The notes: generated by a model from the sequence alone, not told the origin. A stretch of DNA of 64,000 bases from Chloroflexota bacterium (GCA_005882135.1 VBDR01000039.1:52907-116906); one strand, 5' to 3'; counted from the stretch's first letter, positions 45,037 to 54,799 are shown. A program made the numbers and translations.

Positions 45037-46085
45037 GGGCCGCCTTCATGACCGGCGTCGACACGGTCGAGATTCGCAGGGTGACCGAGCCGGATGTCGA
45101 TCCCGAGGGGGCGCTCCTGCGCGTTGAAGCGTGCGGCATCTGCGGCACCGACGCGCGTACGTTCTTCAACGGCGATCCCCGCGCCCCGGCTCCCTGGATA
45201 CTCGGCCATGAACCCGTGGGCGTCCTCGAGGAAGTCGGCCCCCGCGCGGTGCTCCCTCCCGGGATCAAGAAGGGCGACCGCGTCTTCCTTGGTTCGATCC
45301 TGACGTGCGGTCGCTGCCGGTACTGCATGGAAGGGCTGCAGAACCTTTGCGACGAGCACCTCCTCTACGGCTACGACCCGTACCCCGGCGCCTACGCCGA
45401 GTACGCCGCGGTGCCACCCATCGCGGTCAAGAACCTGATCCCTCTCCCCGCCGACCTGCCCTCTGACCTCGCCACCGTGGCGGACCCGTTCGCATGCGCG
45501 CTCAACGGGATCGAGATGCTCGATGTGCGGCTGGGTGACACGGTCGTGATCATCGGCTCCGGCCCCATCGGGTGCTGGCAGGCGGTGATGGCGCGCGACC
45601 GCGGCGCGAGCCGGGTCTTCCTGACCGACGTCAACCGGCAGCGACTCGATGTCGCGCTTGGGGCTGTCGGCAGCTTTGTCGACGACTCGTGGGTGGCGGG
45701 CGACGACAACGGCGTCGCCGAGGCCATGGAGCACACCGCGGGACGCGGACCCGAGCGGGTCATCGTGGCCGCGCCGTCGAAGCAGGCGCAGCAGGCGGCG
45801 CTGGAGATGGCCGCCAAGCGAGCGCGGGTCGTGTACTTCGCCGGTCTGCCCAAGCACGACCCAGTCGCCCACCTCGACATGAACCAGCTGCACTACAAGG
45901 AGCTGGCAATTCTCGGTGCCTACGGCGCCACGCACCGCCAGTACCGCATCACGATGGACTACCTCGAGCGCCGTCGCGACGAGCTGGCTTCGGTGGTGAC
46001 CCACCGCTTTCCGCTCGCCAAGATCGGCGAAGCGTTCAATACCATCCGCTCGGGTTCAGGATTGAAAGTCGTCATCGTTCAGTGA
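45033..46085 (+). CDS. Zinc-dependent medium-chain alcohol/polyol dehydrogenase
   Basis: 350 residues from ATG 45033 (ATGA overlap with the aldolase). Catalytic zinc in CGICGTD and LGHEPVG, structural zinc loop CGRCRYCMEGLQNLC with all four cysteines, Rossmann motif VVIIGSGPIGCWQAV. Belongs to the sorbitol/threonine dehydrogenase-like branch. Presumably oxidises the polyol (or aminopolyol) substrate to a ketose for the FGGY kinase. Confidence 0.9.
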   Translation: MRAAFMTGVDTVEIRRVTEPDVDPEGALLRVEACGICGTDARTFFNGDPRAPAPWILGHEPVGVLEEVGPRAVLPPGIKKGDRVFLGSILTCGRCRYCMEGLQNLCDEHLLYGYDPYPGAYAEYAAVPPIAVKNLIPLPADLPSDLATVADPFACALNGIEMLDVRLGDTVVIIGSGPIGCWQAVMARDRGASRVFLTDVNRQRLDVALGAVGSFVDDSWVAGDDNGVAEAMEHTAGRGPERVIVAAPSKQAQQAALEMAAKRARVVYFAGLPKHDPVAHLDMNQLHYKELAILGAYGATHRQYRITMDYLERRRDELASVVTHRFPLAKIGEAFNTIRSGSGLKVVIVQ

Positions 46086-47605
46086 CCGGGCCGTATGTGA
46101 TCGGCTGTGACATCGGAAGCCAGGGCACCAACACCGCCCTGTATTCCGCCGACGGCCGGCTGGTCGCCTCCAAGTACCAGGCCTATGACGTCCTGTTTCC
46201 GCATCCGGGATGGGCTGAGCAGGACCCGCGGGAGTGGATCAGCGCGCTCAATTCGACCGTGCGCCGCGTGCTCGAACAGGTGACGGAGGGAGCGTCCGCC
46301 GTGAAGGCGATCTCATTTGGCTCGCAGCTCGACGGAATGGTCGTCTGCGACGCGAACGGCAGGCCGTTGCGCAACGCGATGATCTGGATGGACCGGCGGG
46401 CCGAGGCGCAGGCCACATCCATGGCGCAGCGCGTGACCCGCGAGGACTTCTACCACCAGGTGGGAACCAACCTGGATTCTTCGCACGCGGTGTTCAAAGC
46501 GCTGTGGGTGAAAGACGAGGAGCCGGAGGTCTTCGCCAGGGCCGCCCGGCTCATGCCCCCCGGATCGTTCGTGGTCCAGGAAGCGACCGGCCTCTCGATG
46601 GTGGATTATTCGAACGCCTCGTCGCTCGCGCTGCTCGACCCGCGGACGCGCAAGTGGTCGGACGCGATTCTCGACGCCGCGGGCCTCGACGCCGGCATGT
46701 TCCCCGAGCTGGCGCCCGGGACCCTCGGCGTGGGCAGCGTGACCGAGGCCTTCGCTGCCGCGACTGGACTCTCGCGCGAAACATGCGTGGTCGTGGGTTG
46801 CGGCGACGAGATGGCCGCCACGCTGGGCGCGGGCGTGTTCTCGCCAGGCGAGGTGTGCGACGTCGTCGGCACCGCGGAGCCGGTTTGCGCGGTCTCGGCT
46901 ACACCGCGCGAAGACGGCACGATGCTGGTCGAGTGTCACCCGCACGGCGATCCTGAAAGCTGGCTGCTCGAGAACCCGGGCTTCGTCTCCGGCGGCAACC
47001 TGCGCTGGTGGCGCGACCAGTTCTGCCCGGTGGAACGTGAGGCGGAAAGCCGCGGTGAAGGCGACGCGTATGACCTGTTGAGCGGCCCCGCGGCAAGCGT
47101 TGCGGCCGGCGCCGAAGGCGCGCTCTTCCTGCCCTGCATGCAGGGCGCGATGGCGCCGGAGTGGAACGGGGCCGCCCGCGGCGTCTTCTACGGCCTCACG
47201 CTCGCCCACACGAAGGCGCATCTCACCCGCGCGCTGCTCGAGGGCAGCGCTTTTGCGCTCCGAGACATCCTGGAGGCGATGAAGAAGGCCGGGCTGGAGG
47301 TTCGCCGACTGACCATCGTCGGCGGCGGCGCCAAGGGGGCGCTGTGGCGGCAGATCAAAGCCGACGTCACCGGCCTACCCGTGCGCGTGCCGCAAAACGT
47401 CGAGACGACCGCCACCGGTGCCGCGATCCTGGCCGCTGTAGGCTGCGGGCTGCTTCCGAACGTCGCGTCGGCCGCGGGTGCGTTCGTCCAGTACCGACCC
47501 GAGGAGCACCTACCCGACCCCGACCGACACGACATATACGACGAGGCGTATCGCCGGTACCGCGACGTCTACTTCGCCCTCAAGCCGGTGTTCGAACGTG
47601 CCTGA
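46082..47605 (+). CDS. FGGY-family carbohydrate kinase (xylulokinase-like)
   Basis: 507 residues from GTG 46082 (GTGA overlap). ATP-grasp-free ASKHA fold: GCDIGSQGTNTALYSADG phosphate-1 motif, catalytic region WMDRRAEAQ, VVVGCGDEMAATLGAGV, and GGGAKGALWRQIKADVTGLPV near 410. Substrate among FGGY sugars or polyols unresolved. It would give a ketose phosphate for the class I aldolase. It overlaps the aminotransferase start by 8 bp. Confidence 0.9.
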   Translation: MTGPYVIGCDIGSQGTNTALYSADGRLVASKYQAYDVLFPHPGWAEQDPREWISALNSTVRRVLEQVTEGASAVKAISFGSQLDGMVVCDANGRPLRNAMIWMDRRAEAQATSMAQRVTREDFYHQVGTNLDSSHAVFKALWVKDEEPEVFARAARLMPPGSFVVQEATGLSMVDYSNASSLALLDPRTRKWSDAILDAAGLDAGMFPELAPGTLGVGSVTEAFAAATGLSRETCVVVGCGDEMAATLGAGVFSPGEVCDVVGTAEPVCAVSATPREDGTMLVECHPHGDPESWLLENPGFVSGGNLRWWRDQFCPVEREAESRGEGDAYDLLSGPAASVAAGAEGALFLPCMQGAMAPEWNGAARGVFYGLTLAHTKAHLTRALLEGSAFALRDILEAMKKAGLEVRRLTIVGGGAKGALWRQIKADVTGLPVRVPQNVETTATGAAILAAVGCGLLPNVASAAGAFVQYRPEEHLPDPDRHDIYDEAYRRYRDVYFALKPVFERA

Positions 47606-48947
47606 GAGGCTCGTCGTAAGCGACGCCACCCGGGTCTTTCCGCTCGAGCTCGACCGCCGTTATCCCATTGTCGTCCGCGGCGATGGAGCCTGGGTGGAGG
47701 ATTCGTCCGGCAAGCGCTACCTCGACGCGATGAGCGGCGGCTCGATGGCGGCCACGCTCGGCCACGGACGTCGCGACATCATCGCGGCTGCTGCCGCGCA
47801 GGCGACCCGGCTCTCGTATGTGCACAACGAGCGGCTGACCAATCCAGCCCGAGAGCAGCTCGCCGCCGAGCTCGTCGAGCTGGGGCCGCCGGGCATGACG
47901 CGTGTGCGCTTCACCACCGGCGGCGCGGAGTCAAACGAGATGGCGATTCAGATGGCCCGCAGCTACCACGTCGAGCGTGGAGACACGCGGCGCTGGCAGG
48001 TCATCTCTCCGGCGCAGGCGTATCACGGTCCGACCATGGCCACCCTCGGCCTGACGGGACGGCCTGGATTGCAGCGCCCGTTCGGCCCGTACATGCCCGC
48101 CCACCGCCACATTCCGCCAAGCACCTGGCGTTTTGATCCGAGCGGGCGGGCGGCGCTGGCGGCGCTTGACCGGGTGCTCGAAGACGTCGGGCCCGAAAAC
48201 GTGTCCGCTTACTTCTGCGAGCCGATCACGGCCGCCGCGCTTCCGGCCTACTCGCCGCCGGAGCGATTCTGGAAAGGTCTCGCCGAGCGCCGCGAACGGC
48301 ACGGCTTCCTGATCTGCTACGACGAGGTGGTCACAGGTCTCGGCCGCACGGGGCATTGGTTTGCGGCGGAGAAGCTGCCGCTCACGCCCGACATCATCGC
48401 GACCGCGAAGGGTCTCGGTGCGGGTTACGCCGCGATCGGAGCGGTGCTGTGCGCCGACCACGTTTACCAGGCGTTCGCCAACGGGACACGAAGATTCACG
48501 CTCGGTCACACGTGGGACGGTGCACCGCTCTCTTGCGCCGTGGGGTTGAAGGTGCTCGACGTGCTCCGCAGTGAGAGGTTGATCGAACGAGTGCGCGCGA
48601 AAGGGCCGCGTCTGCGGGACGGGCTGGCGGCGGCGCTGGATGGGATTCCGCTCGTGCGCGAGGTTCGCGGGCATGGCTTCCTGCTGGGCGTGGAGTACGT
48701 CGACCCGCGCGATGGCCGCTCATTCCTACCGCCGGAGCTCGGTGTGGCGCGCCGTGTCGACCTGACCGCGATGGACCTGGGCCTCATCGTCTACTCGACG
48801 ATGCCGACCCGCGATGGATTCGCCGGCGACCAGACACTGTTCGCTCCGCCCTTCACCACGTCCGACCCCGAGCTGAACGAGATGGTGGCGCGATTTGCGG
48901 AGACAATTCGAACCGTGGCGCGGTCGCTCGAAGGACAGCTCGAATGA
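47598..48947 (+). CDS. Class III aminotransferase (first copy)
   Basis: 449 residues from GTG 47598. PLP enzyme of aminotransferase class III: GGAESNEMAIQMARSYH, SPAQAYHGPTMAT, CYDEVVTGLGRTG and the Schiff-base lysine in ATAKGLGAGYAAIGAV. Family members move omega-amino groups from amines, diamines or beta-amino acids onto pyruvate or 2-oxoglutarate. It is paralogous to the aminotransferase at 49633, the two flanking the amidotransferase. Substrate not predictable. Confidence 0.9.
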   Translation: MPERLVVSDATRVFPLELDRRYPIVVRGDGAWVEDSSGKRYLDAMSGGSMAATLGHGRRDIIAAAAAQATRLSYVHNERLTNPAREQLAAELVELGPPGMTRVRFTTGGAESNEMAIQMARSYHVERGDTRRWQVISPAQAYHGPTMATLGLTGRPGLQRPFGPYMPAHRHIPPSTWRFDPSGRAALAALDRVLEDVGPENVSAYFCEPITAAALPAYSPPERFWKGLAERRERHGFLICYDEVVTGLGRTGHWFAAEKLPLTPDIIATAKGLGAGYAAIGAVLCADHVYQAFANGTRRFTLGHTWDGAPLSCAVGLKVLDVLRSERLIERVRAKGPRLRDGLAAALDGIPLVREVRGHGFLLGVEYVDPRDGRSFLPPELGVARRVDLTAMDLGLIVYSTMPTRDGFAGDQTLFAPPFTTSDPELNEMVARFAETIRTVARSLEGQLE

Positions 48948-49636
48948 AATCGTCGTGGCAGCCGCGCACGCTGATCCTCCAGCACGAGGCGGCGACTCCG
49001 CCCGGACTCATGACGACCTGGCTCCACGAGCAGTCGGCGCGAGTGGAAACGCTGCGGATCGATGAGGACCAGCGCCCGGCTGATGCTCGCGACTACGACC
49101 TCATCGTCTCGCTTGGCTCGGAGTTCGCGGCCTTCGACGACTCAGTTCCGTTCGTGACGCGCGAGGTGCAGTTGTTCGAACAGGCGCGCGAGTCGGACGT
49201 GCCAATCCTGGGTTTGTGCTTCGGCGGCCAGATGCTTGCCCGCGTGCTCGGGGCCAAGCTGTATCGGTCCCAGCAGCCGGAGATCGGATGGCTTTCCGTG
49301 AAGACGAATGATCCCGACCTCGTCAGCGCCGGCCCCTGGTTCCAGTGGCACTTCGACACCTTCACCGCCCCGCCCGGCGCAAGGGTCGTCGCCGAAACGG
49401 ACGTCGGCCCGCAGGCATTCATCGCCGGCCGCAGCATGGGCTTGCAGTTCCACCCGGAGGTGACGCCGCAGATCATGGAAGAGTGGGTGCGCGTGTACCC
49501 GCACGAGCTCGAGGCTGAAGGGGTCGACCCCGCGGGCTTGCTCGAAGAGACGCGGCGCCGCGCCGCTGACGCCAGGCGGGTGACCTGGCGCCTCTTCGAC
49601 CGCTTCCGCGACGCGGTGGCGATCCGAAGCCGATGA
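48944..49636 (+). CDS. Class I glutamine amidotransferase-like protein
   Basis: 230 residues, ATGA overlap on both sides. Triad: Cys in ILGLCFGGQMLARVLG (around residue 88), His-Glu in LQFHPEVTPQ. This stand-alone GATase1 domain most resembles GMP-synthase-like or YfeJ-like proteins. Such proteins hydrolyse glutamine or gamma-glutamyl amides. Sitting between two aminotransferases and next to a GS-like ligase, it may remove gamma-glutamyl groups. That is inference. Confidence 0.87.
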   Translation: MKSSWQPRTLILQHEAATPPGLMTTWLHEQSARVETLRIDEDQRPADARDYDLIVSLGSEFAAFDDSVPFVTREVQLFEQARESDVPILGLCFGGQMLARVLGAKLYRSQQPEIGWLSVKTNDPDLVSAGPWFQWHFDTFTAPPGARVVAETDVGPQAFIAGRSMGLQFHPEVTPQIMEEWVRVYPHELEAEGVDPAGLLEETRRRAADARRVTWRLFDRFRDAVAIRSR

Positions 49637-50955
49637 TCAGCGCGCGCGTGGCCGCGGACCAGACGAGCACCTTCCCGCGCTTTCTCGACCTCGGGTATCC
49701 GAACATCGAGCGCGGAGACGGCGTGTGGCTGTTCACGACGACCGGAGAAAAAATCCTGGACGCTTGCTCGGGGGGCGCCATGGTCTCGACCCTGGGCCAC
49801 GGCGCGCGGGAGATCATCGACGCGGGCGCCCGACAGGCCGAAAAGATCGCGTACTTCTACATGGACCACTTCACCAACGAGCCGCAGGAGGCGCTGGCCG
49901 AGCGGTTGATCGCCGTGGCCCCCGAGATGGCGCGCGTGCGGTTCGCGTCCAGCGGTTCGGAGGCCAACGAGACCGCGCTGCGGCTGGCGCGCGCGTATCA
50001 CGTCGACCGCGGAGAGGCGAGTCGGTGGCGCGTGATCTCTCCCGCCCAGGCGTATCACGGCTCGACGATGGCGACCCTGGCGCTGACCGGACGCGGCCAC
50101 ACTCTCCAGGAGCCGTACGCGCCCTATCTCTCGCCGCACCTGCACATCGCGCCTTCGACCTGGCGTTTCGATCCCACCGGGCAGGCAGCCCTGGATGAGC
50201 TCGACGCACGCCTGGCGGAGGCAGGCCCCGAAACCGTGGCCGCCTTCTTCTGCGAGCCGGTCAGCGGCGCCGCACTACCCGCCTGTTCGCCTCCGGAGAA
50301 GTTCTGGCACGGGCTCGAGGAGCGACGCAAGAGGCACGGGTTTCTCATCTGCTTCGACGAGGTCGTCACCGGAATGGGACGCGTCGGCAGCTGGTTCGCC
50401 TACCAGCAGCTGCCCATCGAACCGGATATCGTGACGATCGGCAAGGGGCTGGGCGCCGGATACGCGCCGATCAGCGCCGTCCTCTGCAAGCAGCACGTCT
50501 ACGATGCGGTCGACAAGGGCTCGCGTTCTTTCGACCTGGGTCACACGTGGGATGGGGCGCCGATCTCTTGCGCAACCGGCCTGGCGGTGCTGGACGCGCT
50601 TGCCGGCCGCGGGCTCGTGGACCGCGTGCGCGAGCGAGGTACGCGCCTGCTCGCCGACCTGCGGTCCGCGCTCGAAGGCAACCCGCTCGTCGCCGAGGTC
50701 CGTGGCCGCGGCTTCCTGCTGGGGGTCGACCTCGTGGATCTGCCTGATGACGTGCATGCGAACGAACGCGTGGAAGACGTCGCGTTCGAGCACCAGCTGC
50801 TTGTCAGCTCCACGCATTCGACGGCGGACGGCTATGCGGGCGACGAAGTCGTGATCGCGCCCGCATTCACGAGTACCGACGAAGAGCTTGTGATGATGGT
50901 GGGACGTTTTGCGGAGGTGCTGAGCGAAGTGTCGGCATCGCTGGGGGGCGGATGA
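49633..50955 (+). CDS. Class III aminotransferase (second copy)
   Basis: 440 residues from ATG 49633. Same architecture as the copy at 47598: SSGSEANETALRLARAYH, SPAQAYHGSTMATLALTG, CFDEVVTGMGRVG, lysine in TIGKGLGAGYAPISAV, and LGHTWDGAPISCATGLAVLDAL. The two copies share long identical stretches (for example VISPAQAYHG and GHTWDGAP), so they arose by duplication and probably differ in substrate or act as a heteromer. ATGA overlap into GS2. Confidence 0.9.
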   Translation: MISARVAADQTSTFPRFLDLGYPNIERGDGVWLFTTTGEKILDACSGGAMVSTLGHGAREIIDAGARQAEKIAYFYMDHFTNEPQEALAERLIAVAPEMARVRFASSGSEANETALRLARAYHVDRGEASRWRVISPAQAYHGSTMATLALTGRGHTLQEPYAPYLSPHLHIAPSTWRFDPTGQAALDELDARLAEAGPETVAAFFCEPVSGAALPACSPPEKFWHGLEERRKRHGFLICFDEVVTGMGRVGSWFAYQQLPIEPDIVTIGKGLGAGYAPISAVLCKQHVYDAVDKGSRSFDLGHTWDGAPISCATGLAVLDALAGRGLVDRVRERGTRLLADLRSALEGNPLVAEVRGRGFLLGVDLVDLPDDVHANERVEDVAFEHQLLVSSTHSTADGYAGDEVVIAPAFTSTDEELVMMVGRFAEVLSEVSASLGGG

Positions 50956-52283
50956 GCCGCGCCGGCGCTCCGCCTCGCGAGCGGGACACGCCACTTTCAG
51001 CGATTGAGCTCAGGCCGACCGAGCACGTCGAGTTCGTGCTCCTTGTCATCCCTGACGTGAACGGGTCGTTGCGGGGCAAGGCGCTTCGTCCCGATGCATT
51101 CGAAGCGGCGCTCCGCCATGGAACCGTGATGACGGATCTGCTTCTCGCCCTGGACCCGCTTGACACGCCGATCGCGGATTACGAAAAGTTCGGCATCCGG
51201 TCCGGCGCGGCCGATCTCCTCGTCCATCCGGAACCGTCAACGCTTCACGACTTGCGCTGGCGGCCAGGCTGGCGGGTCTGCCTCGGCACGCCGAGCTGGC
51301 CCGATGGCAGCCACTGCGACCTCGCGTCCCGAGAAGTCCTCCGTGGCGCGCTCGCCCAGGTGCTGGAGACCGGCTATGAGGTGCTGGCGGCGATCGAGTA
51401 CGAGGTGCGGCTGAAAGACGCGGCAAACCTTCCCGTCACCACCGGCATCAGCTACAGCGCGGCGGAAGTCGCCGCGCTTGACTCATTTGTCAGCGCGCTG
51501 AGGCCCGCGCTCGACGATCTCGGGGTCGAGCTCACCGCCGTGCACACGGAGGCGGCGCCCGGGCTGGTCGAGCTGAACCTGGCGGCCCGCCCCGCGCTGC
51601 AGGCGGGCGACGACGCCGCCTACACCAAGTTCGCGGTCAAAGAGCTCGCCCGCTCGATGGGGATGCAGGCGAGCTTCCTGGCCAAGACAGCGGCCGGTGA
51701 AGAAGGATCCAGCGGTCATGTGCACATCTCATGCTGGCGCGACGGTTCCAACGCATTTGCGGGCGGCGCCGAGGTGATGAGCTCAGCGATCGCCGGCGTC
51801 CTGGAACACCTGCCGGCCGCCTGCCTGCTCCTCAACCCGACGATCAACTCTTACAAGCGACTCGTCCCGGGCTGGTTCGCGCCGACCAATGTCAGCTGGG
51901 GCGTCGAGAATCGAAGCTGCGCGGTGCGTGCGATCCCTTCCGCGAGGCCCGAGCTAAACCGCTTCGAGTGCCGGCGGCCCGGCGCGGACGCCAACCCGTA
52001 CCTGGCCCTGGCGGCGATTGCAATCGCGGCAGCAGACGGCTTGCGTCGGGGCGCCAGACCGCCGGAACCGGTGACGGGCGATGCTTACTCGCGGTCGGAC
52101 CTGGCCATGCTTCCGGCGTCGCTCGAAGCGTCCCTGCGCGCTTTCGAGGCGGACACCGTGTTCCGAGGCGGCCTCGGGGAGACTTTCAGCGACTACTACG
52201 CGACCTCGCGCAGGTGGGAGCTGAAGGCCTGGCAGGAGAGCGTGACCGACTGGGAGAAGAACCGCTACGAGCGGAGCGTCTGA
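50952..52283 (+). CDS. Glutamine-synthetase-like gamma-glutamyl ligase (second copy)
   Basis: 443 residues, ATGA overlap with the aminotransferase. GS-like: VIPDVNGSLRGKAL, AIEYEVRL (Glu ligand), GLVELNLAARPALQAGDDA, SGHVHISCW (metal His), LNPTINSYKRLVPGWFAPTNVSW, and RRPGADANPYLALAAIAIA. It differs clearly from the minus-strand GS1, so the locus has two ligases. Probably acts on the amine made or used by the aminotransferases. Convergent with the PuuD-type gene (19 bp overlap). Confidence 0.88.
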   Translation: MSRAGAPPRERDTPLSAIELRPTEHVEFVLLVIPDVNGSLRGKALRPDAFEAALRHGTVMTDLLLALDPLDTPIADYEKFGIRSGAADLLVHPEPSTLHDLRWRPGWRVCLGTPSWPDGSHCDLASREVLRGALAQVLETGYEVLAAIEYEVRLKDAANLPVTTGISYSAAEVAALDSFVSALRPALDDLGVELTAVHTEAAPGLVELNLAARPALQAGDDAAYTKFAVKELARSMGMQASFLAKTAAGEEGSSGHVHISCWRDGSNAFAGGAEVMSSAIAGVLEHLPAACLLLNPTINSYKRLVPGWFAPTNVSWGVENRSCAVRAIPSARPELNRFECRRPGADANPYLALAAIAIAAADGLRRGARPPEPVTGDAYSRSDLAMLPASLEASLRAFEADTVFRGGLGETFSDYYATSRRWELKAWQESVTDWEKNRYERSV

Positions 52284-52951
52284 CGCCGGCGCGCCCGGTC
52301 GACGAACCGCTCGAAAAGCTTGCGGGCCCACGGAAGGTCGGAGGAGAGCTCTTCGGGATGGCACTGGACCGCGACGATGAGGCCGTCGGAGGTCTCGACG
52401 GCTTCAACCGTGCCGTCGTCGCCACGTGCCGTCTGAACAAGCCCCGGGGCAAGCGTTCCAATGGCCTGGTGATGCAGGCTGTTGACGCGGATCTTGTCCT
52501 CACCGGCAGCGCGGCCTAGCTCGGAGCGTGGATCGACCTCGATCGCGTGCGCCAGGTGGCTGCGGCCATACCTCCTGACCTCGTGGCCTTCCAGGTGCTG
52601 CACGAGGGATCCACCCATCGCGACGTTGATCACCTGCTGACCCCTGCAGATGCCGAGGACCGGCAGACCCTGCTCGCGCGCCTGCTGGAAGAGCCTCAGC
52701 TCGGTGTCGTCGAGCTCCCTGTCGATCGGCCCGACCTTGGGATCAGGCTTTTCTCCGTAGAGGGCCGGGTCGACGTCCCAGCCACCAGGCAGCAAAAGAC
52801 CATCCACCTCCGGCAGCGAACGTGTGCCCGGAGGCAGGTCGACCGGCTGCGCCCCGACCGCCTCGACCGCACGCCGGTACGGGATGTAATAGTCGGCGCC
52901 GCGCTGCTGGCTGGTCGTGATCCCAATCCGCGGGCGGCCATTTCTCTGCAT
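52265..52951 (-). CDS. Gamma-glutamyl-gamma-aminobutyrate hydrolase family protein (PuuD-like)
   Basis: 228 residues. Class I amidotransferase-fold peptidase C26: IGITTSQQRGADYYIPYRRAVEAVGAQPV, LPGGWDVDPALYGE, nucleophile Cys in VLGICRGQQVINVAMGG, then AVQCHPEE (His, Glu). PuuD releases glutamate from gamma-glutamyl-GABA. The presence next to two GS-like ligases is strong context for a gamma-glutamylated-amine route. It has its own promoter (52966-52994). Confidence 0.92.
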   Translation of the reverse strand: MQRNGRPRIGITTSQQRGADYYIPYRRAVEAVGAQPVDLPPGTRSLPEVDGLLLPGGWDVDPALYGEKPDPKVGPIDRELDDTELRLFQQAREQGLPVLGICRGQQVINVAMGGSLVQHLEGHEVRRYGRSHLAHAIEVDPRSELGRAAGEDKIRVNSLHHQAIGTLAPGLVQTARGDDGTVEAVETSDGLIVAVQCHPEELSSDLPWARKLFERFVDRARRRQTLRS

Positions 52952-52965
52952 GTATTTGCGACAAG

Positions 52966-52994
52966 ATTACGGGCGGGAGCGGGAGGATTGTCAA
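52966..52994 (-). promoter_or_regulatory. Promoter of the PuuD-like gene
   Basis: Minus strand TTGACA (52994-52989), 17-bp spacer, CGTAAT (52971-52966), then 14 nt to the ATG. GACAAGATT and GATTGTC halves flank the -10/-35, a possible RpiR-site arrangement. Confidence 0.6.
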
Positions 52995-53031
52995 GAACCC
53001 GCTCAAACGGGCCGAATCAGACCGAAATGAA

Positions 53032-53901
53032 ATGTCTGTAACAAACAAGGGCGTGGGCGAGGTGGTCCGGCTGCGGCTCGACAGCCTCAGCCCGGCCGAA
53101 CGCCGGCTGGCCCGGGTGCTCCTGGCCTCCTACCCGATCGCCGGCCTCGAGAGCGTGGCCAGGTTCGCCGAACGCGCCGGCGTCAGCCCACCGACCGTGA
53201 CCCGCTTCATCACGAAGCTAGGCTTTCACGGCTACCCCGAGTTCCAGGAGAGCCTGCGCCACGAGGTCCAGGCCCGGCTGAGCTCGCCGCTGACCCGCTA
53301 TCGGGAGGAGCCGAAGCGAGACTCGGCGGTCAACGACGCGCTCGAGGTTTCACAGCACAACCTGAAGGCGACGGTGGAGCTGCTCTCCGACCGGGACGTC
53401 AAGGAAGCGGTCGAGCTCCTTGCGGACGTCCGGCGCCGGGTCATGGTGCTCGGCGGCCGCGTCAGCGCCCCGCTCGCGCGCTACCTCGCAGGCCAGATGC
53501 ACCTCCTTCGCCCCGGCATCGGCCTGGTCGACGCCGAGCGCAGCGCGCCGGCACAGCAGCTGATCGATATGAGAAAAACCGACGTCCTCGTGGTCTTCGA
53601 CTACCGGCGGTACCAGCCGGACACGATCGAGAGCGCGCGTGTCGCCGGCGGCCGTGGATGCAACGTGATCCTGTTCACCGACCCATGGCTCTCGCCCGCC
53701 TCTGCGTTTTCGCGCCAGGTCCTGGTCACGAGCGTGGAAACGGTCGGGCCTTTCGACTCATTGGTGGGCGCGATGGCGGTCGTGGAGGCGCTTATCGCCG
53801 CGGTGCTGCGGAAGTTGGGGCCGAGGGCTGAGGCGCGGATGCAGAACCTCGAGCGCCTGCGCGCCCGCGACGTGTTGGGCGGCAACGAGTCAGGAGGTTA
53901 G
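53032..53901 (+). CDS. MurR/RpiR-family transcriptional regulator
   Basis: 289 residues. N-terminal HTH_6 helix-turn-helix (about 8-80: LSPAERRLARVLLASYPIAGLESVARFAERAGVSPPTVTRFITKLGFHGYPEFQESLRHEV) and a SIS sugar-phosphate-binding domain (VMVLGGRVSAPLARYLAGQMHLL, DVLVVFDYRRYQPDTIESA). RpiR regulators sense phosphosugars, matching the kinase/aldolase in the neighbouring operon. Divergent from the PuuD-type gene and convergent with the XdhC-YHS gene (4 bp). Confidence 0.92.
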   Translation: MSVTNKGVGEVVRLRLDSLSPAERRLARVLLASYPIAGLESVARFAERAGVSPPTVTRFITKLGFHGYPEFQESLRHEVQARLSSPLTRYREEPKRDSAVNDALEVSQHNLKATVELLSDRDVKEAVELLADVRRRVMVLGGRVSAPLARYLAGQMHLLRPGIGLVDAERSAPAQQLIDMRKTDVLVVFDYRRYQPDTIESARVAGGRGCNVILFTDPWLSPASAFSRQVLVTSVETVGPFDSLVGAMAVVEALIAAVLRKLGPRAEARMQNLERLRARDVLGGNESGG

Positions 53902-54799
53902 GCGGTCCTCGCTTTTTCGAACGAAGCCTGGCATCCCGCAGAGCAAAACCAGTAAGTCTGGTCGCTGTCGACAACCTTGTACGGGCTCGTCAGCGGATCG
54001 ACCGTCATGCCGCACACCAGGTCGGTGACGAACGTCACGGGAGATGGATCGACCGCGGCCGGCTTCGCGCCGTGCTTGCGACGCGCCATCACGACTTCAG
54101 CCAGCGCCAGCAGGGCGATCTCCTCCTGGCTGCCGCCGCGCACCTTCCCTGCCGGCGTGCGGATGCGGGCGATGGTGTGCTCATCGATGCCTCGGCGGAG
54201 CAGCTCATCACGGACGGCGGCGGCCCGGCGAGTGCTCGCGATCAGGCTCACGTCCAGGTCGGGATGGCCAAGGGCTGTTTCCAGGGCGTCCTCGTCGTAG
54301 TGGCCCATCGTCGCCACCACCGCGTATCCCTCGCCGGGCCCGACCTCGAGCGTGGCCATCTCCGCCTGACTGACAATCCGCGCCCGGAAGCCGGTCAGCT
54401 CCGCGAGCCGAGACAGGCTGCCGGCGGCCGGACTGTCCCCAAACACCAGCAGCAGCGGTTTGGGCAACCGCGGTTCGATGAAAATGTCGAGCGAGCCGCC
54501 GCTGGGACACGTCGTCGCGATCATCAGCTCGCCGCGCTTGCGCGAGTGCTTGACCTCGTCCCCTCCGACTATGTGGATGAGCTGGGGCGCGCCTTCGGCC
54601 AGCGCGCGCAATGCCTCCCGCCGCACCACGGGCTCGGAGCAGCTGCCGCCGATCCACCCGCGCAGACGTCCGTCAGCGGTGATCACCGCCTTGTCGCCGG
54701 GCTGCGCCGAGGTCGGCGCCCCGCAGCGAACGACCGTCGCGAGCGCGCATGGCGTGCCCGAGGCCTCGTACTCACGCAGCAGGTCGAATAATTCGTCGC

